Assembly (NCBI GenBank): GCA_029253325.1
Contig: JAQWZS010000063.1
Coordinates: 1-10,828, forward strand
DNA length: 10,828 bases
DNA from: Bacteroidia bacterium
Lineage (GTDB): Bacteria; Bacteroidota; Bacteroidia; NS11-12g; UBA9320
Reading direction: 5' to 3'
The notes under the pieces were generated by a model that was not told the origin of the DNA, made no database searches, and worked only from the letters and a program-made list of their open reading frames with translations. Below are positions 6,784 to 10,828 of this stretch, piece after piece; positions within the stretch are counted from its first letter, which is position 1, and the number at the start of each line of letters is the position of its first letter. Both the position numbers and the translations under genes were made by a program.

Positions 6784-6877
6784 TTATTTTGAAAATTTTA
6801 TTTCTGATTAATTATTGATTTTTTTCGAAATAATTTTAACGTCATTAATAGGTTTTAATCAACTATCTAATTTTTGA

Positions 6878-6885
6878 TACTTTTG
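6878..6885 (+). promoter_or_regulatory. -7 promoter element TACTTTTG for the amidohydrolase gene
   Basis: This is a perfect match to TAnnTTTG, 22 bases before the start codon at 6908, giving a leader of about 15-20 bases. A TTTT run at 6853-6856 is a weak candidate for the -33 element. The 139-bp region also serves the divergent leftward block. Confidence 0.5.
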
Positions 6886-6907
6886 TCACATAACAATAGC
6901 ACCTCAT

Positions 6908-7969
6908 ATGAAGATTAACGGTCACTCGCATCTACTTCCCTATCCTAAGCAGATTCCTGCCTTTATGAAAGACAAAGAAATCTTTTGGATTGATGATGAT
7001 CGTTCGTTCATGCGACAAAAAAACTGGCAACGACCCATTACATCAGAAAGTTTTTTTTTGAATGAAAAACTAGCATGGATGGACACGAATAACATTGACC
7101 ATGCCGTTATTCTAAATTTATCTCAACTCTATGGCAATGGGCTTACTCAAAGTGACATGAAACAAGCCCTTCGTTTCCAAAATGATTTTAACGCAGAAAT
7201 TCAGGCAAACTATCCTAAAAAATTTACATCTGGATTTGTAATCCATGCTGGGTTTGTAGATGGAGCTTTGTGGGAAATAGAACGTTGCGTTGAAAAACTA
7301 GGACTTAAGGTTTTGTGTTTGCCTACACACTATTTGGATACTGCTGGAAATTGGAAAGGAATTTTCAATCCGGAAACTGAACCCATCTTAGAATTAGCCA
7401 ATAAATACAATTTGGCTATAGAAGTTCATCCTTATGATGGTGAAAAATTCATCCAATTAGAAAATACCTCTTGGCGTTTTCATTTGGTATGGATGCTTGC
7501 TCAATGTGCTGATTCATACCATTTTTATACCCTCAACGGATATTACGATAAATATCCAAACATACGAACATGCTTTGCTCATGGTGGTCAACTCAACCAC
7601 ATCAATCTTGGGAGAAGAACACAAGGGTTTGATGGAAGACCCGATTTATTTGAAGGGAAAAATCGCCCAAGCAAAGCTATTGGTCACCCAAATATCTATT
7701 TTGACACCTTGGTGCATGACACCATGTCTTTTGAAGTGATGATTAAACGCCTCAAAACTACAGATCAGATTATTCTAGGATTGGATGATCCCTACCCACT
7801 AGGAGAAATGGAAAGTGAGGCTCAAAGTAGCTATCCTGGAAAATTACTTGACCTAGCTATAAAGCAAGACCTTATTTCTAAACAACAACATCAAGAAATA
7901 TGGGAAAATAATGTAGTTAGGTGGCTCTATGGCGATCAAGTTGAAGAATTCTACCAACGAATAGCTTAA
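6908..7969 (+). CDS. Amidohydrolase of the ACMSD type (aminocarboxymuconate-semialdehyde decarboxylase-like)
   Basis: This 353-aa protein belongs to the amidohydrolase-2 family and follows known ACMSD sequences along its length. ACMSD removes CO2 from 2-amino-3-carboxymuconate 6-semialdehyde in the kynurenine/3-hydroxyanthranilate branch of tryptophan breakdown, in the cytoplasm, using one zinc ion. The metal ligands of the family are present: His6 and His8 (NGHSHLLP), His174 (IEVHPYDG), His225 (FAHGG) and Asp293 (LGLDDPYPLG). Arg36 (FMRQKNW) and Arg236 (LGRRTQGF) align with the two substrate-binding arginines of characterised ACMSDs. The length is close to the family norm of about 335. No other kynurenine-pathway gene is in view, so a related decarboxylase or hydratase activity on another ring-cleavage product is possible. 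The start at ATG 6908 is supported by the N-terminal MKINGHSH. Confidence 0.88.
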   Translation: MKINGHSHLLPYPKQIPAFMKDKEIFWIDDDRSFMRQKNWQRPITSESFFLNEKLAWMDTNNIDHAVILNLSQLYGNGLTQSDMKQALRFQNDFNAEIQANYPKKFTSGFVIHAGFVDGALWEIERCVEKLGLKVLCLPTHYLDTAGNWKGIFNPETEPILELANKYNLAIEVHPYDGEKFIQLENTSWRFHLVWMLAQCADSYHFYTLNGYYDKYPNIRTCFAHGGQLNHINLGRRTQGFDGRPDLFEGKNRPSKAIGHPNIYFDTLVHDTMSFEVMIKRLKTTDQIILGLDDPYPLGEMESEAQSSYPGKLLDLAIKQDLISKQQHQEIWENNVVRWLYGDQVEEFYQRIA

Positions 7970-8021
7970 AAAAAAAGACATCCTTAATTTATTTGGTGCA
8001 TAATTTATTCAAGTAAATCAA

Positions 8022-8040
8022 GTTATTCGTATGAAATAAC
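8022..8040 (+). promoter_or_regulatory. Small inverted repeat just upstream of ddl
   Basis: GTTATT (8022-8027) pairs with AATAAC (8035-8040) around a 7-base spacer, 11 bases before the ddl start codon. It could be a weak mRNA hairpin or operator; the stem is short and AT-rich, so confidence is low. In the 82-bp gap I see no good TAnnTTTG, so ddl may be read partly from the upstream amidohydrolase promoter. Confidence 0.25.
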
Positions 8041-8051
8041 GTCATTCATTA

Positions 8052-9143
8052 ATGAGTAAAAAGAACGTCATCCTGATTTATGGTGGAAATTCAACAGAAC
8101 ATGAGATATCTATCCGTTCTGCTCGTAATATTGCTAAGGCTACAAACACTTCTCTTTTTAATATGATTCCTTTAGGCATTGCCAAAAATGGAACTTGGTA
8201 CCTCAAAACCCTTGAAGAATTAAATAATGAAGACATTGTTCTCAAAAACGATATCCCACTTGCTCTCATCCCAGGATCTAACGAACAAAAAATAGTCAAT
8301 CTTAAAACCCAAAAAAGTATTGGAAAAATTGACATTGCTTTTCCTATTGTGCATGGCACCAATGGCGAAGATGGCACCCTTCAGGGTTTACTTAAAACAT
8401 TAAATATTCCTTTTGTAGGCCCAGGTGTAATTGGATCTGCTTTGTGTATTGATAAAGATGTAGCAAAACGGCTAATGAATGAAGCAGATATTCCAAATGC
8501 TCCGTTTTTATCTTTTCAAAAGTCTGAACGAAATCAGATTACCTTCGAAAAGGTGGTTAATAACATTGATCTACCAATGTATGTAAAACCACCTAATTTG
8601 GGATCTTCAGTCGGAATAAGTAAGGTAAATACCAAGAGAGAATTTGATACTGCTGTTGATCATGCATTCTTATTTGATCAAAAAATAATCATAGAAAAAA
8701 ACATTGAAGGCAGAGAAATAGAATGTGCTGTTTTGGGCAATACCAACCCCAAAGCCTCGCTTGTTGGTGAAGTTGTCACTATTAATGAAAATCATGATTT
8801 CTACTCATATGAAGCGAAATATATTGATGCTAATGGTTCTAAAACAGTCATTCCAGCAAATTTATCTGAAGACCTTCAAAACCGAATTCAAATCATCGCA
8901 TTAAAAACATACAAAACACTATGTTGTCAAGGAATGGCTAGAGTAGATGTATTTGTAACACCTGATGATGAAATCCTCGTAAACGAGGTAAATACATTGC
9001 CTGGATTTACAGATATAAGCATGTATCCTAAACTTTGGGAAGCCAGTGGCATTGTCTACACTGAGCTTATTACCAAACTACTTGTTTTTGCTCTTGAGCG
9101 ATATGATAACGAAAATGAAAACTTAACCCAAATGAATTTGTGA
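8052..9143 (+). CDS. ddl: D-alanine--D-alanine ligase
   Basis: This cytoplasmic ATP-grasp enzyme joins two D-alanines for the peptidoglycan stem peptide. The 363 residues carry the family marks in order: GGNSTEHEIS (11-20, with Glu16 as the catalytic-triad Glu), FPIVHGTNGEDGTLQG (97-112), KPPNLGSSVGISK (179-191, Ser185), the omega-loop FYSYEAKY (250-257), MARVDVF (295-301) and NEVNTLPGFT (311-320, with metal-binding Glu312 and Asn314). Tyr257 matches Tyr216 of E. coli DdlB, the residue replaced by His in the D-Ala-D-lactate ligase VanA, so the product should be ordinary D-Ala-D-Ala. Length and frame are normal. ATG 8052 is the natural start. The stop overlaps the next gene's GTG start by four bases, so the two are translationally coupled. 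Confidence 0.97.
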   Translation: MSKKNVILIYGGNSTEHEISIRSARNIAKATNTSLFNMIPLGIAKNGTWYLKTLEELNNEDIVLKNDIPLALIPGSNEQKIVNLKTQKSIGKIDIAFPIVHGTNGEDGTLQGLLKTLNIPFVGPGVIGSALCIDKDVAKRLMNEADIPNAPFLSFQKSERNQITFEKVVNNIDLPMYVKPPNLGSSVGISKVNTKREFDTAVDHAFLFDQKIIIEKNIEGREIECAVLGNTNPKASLVGEVVTINENHDFYSYEAKYIDANGSKTVIPANLSEDLQNRIQIIALKTYKTLCCQGMARVDVFVTPDDEILVNEVNTLPGFTDISMYPKLWEASGIVYTELITKLLVFALERYDNENENLTQMNL

Positions 9144-9664
9144 AACTATTTGAATTAGTAAAGCAACAAAAAACAAATGAGTCCGTTAGCCAAATCACCC
9201 AGTTTGTGGGTAACAACAAAAAATATTTTCAAGAACTAGTTAGTTTTTTTGTAAAAGGAAATACTCAAACCTCACATACTTGTAGCTATGCAATTATTGA
9301 ACTAGCTATCAATAATCCTGATCTCTTGAATTCCTGTCATCAAAAATTTATTGAATTGCTTGAAGACCCGTCAACCCCTGATGGGGTTCGAAGAAATATA
9401 GCAAGACTTTATCAAACCTGTATAATCCCAGAAACTATTGAGGGAAAACTATATGATATATGTATTGATTTAATCATAAACCCCAAAGTAGCCGTTGCAA
9501 TAAAAGCATACTCCATGACGGTTTGTGAACGAATTGCTCTCAAATACCCAGACCTAAATCAAGAACTTCAATCTGCCATAGAATCCACTCTGCCTCATGC
9601 AAGTGCTGGTGTAAAAAATAGAGGGTTGAAAATTTTAATAAGAATCCAAAAAAAAATGCCCTGA
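9140..9664 (+). CDS. HEAT/ARM-like helical protein of unknown function (174 aa)
   Basis: The start is GTG at 9140, inside the ddl end (GTGA overlap), giving MKLFELVKQQ; no better in-frame ATG lies nearby. The protein is all helical by appearance, with amphipathic pairs such as HTCSYAIIELAINNPDLL, the loop TPDGVRRNIARLYQ, and VAIKAYSMTVCERIALKYPD, the rhythm of HEAT or armadillo repeats. There is no signal peptide, so it should be cytoplasmic. It resembles a family of small HEAT-like proteins common in Bacteroidota, with the recurrent signature VAIKxxxMTVxxxIxxKYP and an ending ASAGVKNRGLKIL; some database entries carry misleading enzyme names. No catalytic motif is seen. Its coupling to ddl suggests equal expression, but a role in wall synthesis is only inference. 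The TGA stop (9662-9664) lies inside the terminator stem. Confidence 0.88.
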   Translation: MKLFELVKQQKTNESVSQITQFVGNNKKYFQELVSFFVKGNTQTSHTCSYAIIELAINNPDLLNSCHQKFIELLEDPSTPDGVRRNIARLYQTCIIPETIEGKLYDICIDLIINPKVAVAIKAYSMTVCERIALKYPDLNQELQSAIESTLPHASAGVKNRGLKILIRIQKKMP

Positions 9665-9688
9665 ATATCAGGGCATTTTGATTTTTTT
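9653..9688 (+). terminator. Intrinsic terminator, probably bidirectional
   Basis: AAAATGCCCTGA (9653-9664) pairs perfectly with TCAGGGCATTTT (9668-9679) around the loop ATA. On the plus strand seven T follow (9682-9688). On the minus strand the A-run at 9648-9656 gives a T-run after the same stem. It therefore can end both the ddl run and the convergent TM2 gene. Confidence 0.92.
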
Positions 9689-9700
9689 GAGAATAAAATC

Positions 9701-10249
9701 TTAAATCGTAAACTCATAATCACCGTTTTTTGGCTTCAAATCTCCAGTAAACAGACGAATTAAATCAATTAACCACCAAATACCAAAACCGCCAAGAGTT
9801 AATAATTGAAGAATAGCTATTCCATAATACCCTAGATATATTCTGTGAATAAAAAGAAAAAAGAAACACAAAGCAATTGCAATTACTTGATTGTTTGAAA
9901 TTGGAAAATCATCTGAAGTTTTATTTAGTCGTTTTTGTAATCTTTTTGCTTTCTTTAATTGCTTTTTAGTAGGTACATAATTGTCTGATGTTAAAGATAA
10001 ATCAGAAACAGTTGCTGGTTTGGGTGTCGCATTCACTGTTTTCAAGATTACAGGCTTCGCTTCTACAACTTCTTTAATTTCATTTACTGGCTTAACCGTT
10101 GGTAATACTTTCGCATGATTATCAGCGACAATTACTCGAGGTGACTGAGCCATTTTGTGTTTGCACTTTTTAACCTTGTAAGGTTGTGCAGCAAATACTG
10201 ATAAAGAGAATACCGATAATAATAATGTGATTTTAATTGATTTTTTCAT
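9701..10249 (-). CDS. Exported TM2-domain membrane protein (182 aa)
   Basis: I choose the ATG at 10249, because MKKSIKITLLLSVFSLSVFA is a clean Sec signal peptide with cleavage near AAQ; the frame extends to 10294 but would put 15 charged residues before it. The mature protein has a Lys/Val/Pro-rich spacer (about 22-90), a very basic stretch around 94-110 (KKQLKKAKRLQKRLNK), then a C-terminal TM2 domain (about 118-182). That domain holds two hydrophobic helices flanking FIHRIYLGYYG, then LQLLTLGGFGIWWLIDLIRLF with the family Asp at 162, and the polar end GDLKPKNGDYEFTI. TM2 proteins are small inner-membrane proteins of unknown biochemical role. In Bacteroidota, exported versions with a basic spacer are common. 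The gene is single, convergent with the ddl run and sharing its terminator. Confidence 0.9.
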   Translation of the reverse strand: MKKSIKITLLLSVFSLSVFAAQPYKVKKCKHKMAQSPRVIVADNHAKVLPTVKPVNEIKEVVEAKPVILKTVNATPKPATVSDLSLTSDNYVPTKKQLKKAKRLQKRLNKTSDDFPISNNQVIAIALCFFFLFIHRIYLGYYGIAILQLLTLGGFGIWWLIDLIRLFTGDLKPKNGDYEFTI

Positions 10250-10401
10250 AATTTTTAATTTTAATTTTTGTCGAATGAACCTATTATTTATCATATAACA
10301 AAAAATGCAATAGGAAGACTGTGTCTAAATAAAGTTATGTTTAATTAAAAAGAGTGTTCATATGTGTGTATCTGTCTTTAGTAACTTCATTTTGGTTGGC
10401 A

Positions 10402-10409
10402 TACGTTTG
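10402..10409 (+). promoter_or_regulatory. -7 promoter element TACGTTTG for the coiled-coil lipoprotein gene
   Basis: This is a perfect TAnnTTTG match 24 bases before the start codon at 10434, giving a leader of about 20 bases. No clear TTTG is found 19 bases upstream; the nearest similar sequence is CTTTA around 10376-10380. Confidence 0.55.
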
Positions 10410-10429
10410 AACATATAATCAAATGTTCA
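10408..10429 (+). promoter_or_regulatory. Inverted repeat TGAACAT-N8-ATGTTCA at the transcription start
   Basis: The 7-base arms (10408-10414 and 10423-10429) are perfect complements. The element overlaps the end of the -7 box and the expected start of transcription, a good position for a repressor, or a short hairpin at the mRNA 5' end. The half-site TGTTCA occurs a third time at 10355-10360 in the same intergenic region. Confidence 0.45.
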
Positions 10430-10433
10430 TCCA

Positions 10434-10828
10434 ATGAAACAAATTTCATATCTTTTAACCATACTTATTATTTCTTCAATCGTGTCCTGTGTTCCTGCAC
10501 GTAAACTGGAAGAACTTCAATTATCCTTTAATGATTTACAAAGCCAGTATGAAGAAATGAAAACAATGAAAGAATTTGGAGATACGAGTTTAATGGAACT
10601 AAAAAACCGTTACAACTCGCTTTCTGACAACTACAATCTTTTAAAAGATGAATGTGATAAACAACGAAAAGACTATGAAAAGACACAAGCATCTTATGAA
10701 TTGCTCAATAAAAATTACAAGGAATTGGTTAATAGTAATGAAAATACCAAGAAAGACCTTCGATACGAACTAGAACGATTAGACAAGCAATTGGATGATA
10801 AAAAAAGAGAGCTTTTCTCAAAAGAATC
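10434..10828 (+). CDS. Coiled-coil lipoprotein, probably OmpA family, 3'-truncated by the window edge
   Basis: The frame is open from ATG 10434 through the right edge: 131 complete codons and no stop. The N-terminus MKQISYLLTILIISSIVSCV is a type II signal peptide with lipobox IVSC (Cys19). There is no acidic run after the Cys (CVPARK), so it should stay on the periplasmic side. From about residue 25 the sequence is one long, charged, heptad-like helix rich in Glu, Lys, Asn, Gln and Leu, clearly a coiled coil, continuing to the edge. In Bacteroidota, this arrangement of lipid anchor and long coiled coil usually precedes a C-terminal OmpA peptidoglycan-binding domain, which would lie outside the window; that part is inference. 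Its own promoter lies in the 184-bp divergent gap shared with the TM2 gene. Confidence 0.85.
   Translation, partial: MKQISYLLTILIISSIVSCVPARKLEELQLSFNDLQSQYEEMKTMKEFGDTSLMELKNRYNSLSDNYNLLKDECDKQRKDYEKTQASYELLNKNYKELVNSNENTKKDLRYELERLDKQLDDKKRELFSKE

Noticed and set aside
6837..6846. TAACGTCATT also found before ddl (8037-8046), a possible shared operator
   Set aside because: A single unphased 10-mer in AT-rich intergenic DNA at different distances from the two starts (about 70 and 14 bases) is too weak to call a regulatory site.
8078..8377. Minus-strand open frame of 99 codons inside ddl
   Set aside because: It is an antisense shadow of conserved ddl motifs, with no signal or domain of its own.
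8052..9143. Possible vancomycin-resistance type D-Ala-D-lactate ligase
   Set aside because: The omega-loop has Tyr257 (EAKY), typical of D-Ala-D-Ala ligases, not the His found in VanA-type enzymes, and no van regulatory genes are nearby.
10250..10294. Upstream start for the TM2 gene
   Set aside because: It would add 15 mostly basic residues ahead of a textbook signal peptide that begins at the ATG at 10249.

Overview
The window is AT-rich bacterial DNA, most likely from a marine-type member of the Bacteroidota (Flavobacteriia or Cytophagia). The evidence is the SusC-like layout of the TonB-dependent receptor (carboxypeptidase-regulatory-like domain before the plug), DUF4625 lipoproteins, lipoproteins with acidic residues right after the lipid-anchor cysteine, near absence of Shine-Dalgarno sequences, and several close matches to the Bacteroidota -7 promoter element TAnnTTTG. 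Nothing indicates a phage, plasmid, insertion sequence or CRISPR array.

Layout. (1) 1-1930 (+): C-terminal 642 residues of a large TPR-repeat protein, cut by the left edge. (2) 2010-2083 (+): a complete tRNA-Arg(ACG), followed by a strong intrinsic terminator. (3) 2191-2824 (+): a small lipoprotein gene preceded by two copies of an 18-bp direct repeat; a diverged third copy lies just after the gene. (4) 6768-2890 (-): a four-gene block read leftward. It encodes a small exported His/Cys-rich protein, an 805-aa TonB-dependent receptor and two DUF4625 lipoproteins. A 14-bp perfect hairpin separates the two lipoprotein genes. (5) 6908-9664 (+): an ACMSD-type amidohydrolase of the kynurenine pathway, a D-alanine-D-alanine ligase (ddl), and a HEAT-like helical protein whose GTG start overlaps the ddl stop. 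The run ends in a hairpin that contains the last stop codon and looks bidirectional. (6) 10249-9701 (-): a secreted TM2-domain protein. (7) 10434 to the right edge (+): the start of a lipoprotein with a long coiled coil, probably an OmpA-family envelope protein.

How the genes fit together. The leftward block looks like one envelope module for acquiring or sensing a ligand. The receptor would carry it across the outer membrane, the two lipoproteins would sit on the cell surface or outer membrane, and the small His/Cys-rich protein would act in the periplasm. The high density of His and Cys in the three accessory proteins suggests a transition metal such as zinc or copper, but this is inference from residue content and gene order. 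The ddl gene is housekeeping peptidoglycan synthesis. The ACMSD-like gene would belong to tryptophan/3-hydroxyanthranilate breakdown, but its pathway partners are not in the window. I found no clearly new enzymatic system. The most unusual items are the putative metal-handling block, its TTG start with an almost leaderless promoter, the hairpin between its lipoprotein genes, and the repeated promoter-like element around the small lipoprotein gene.
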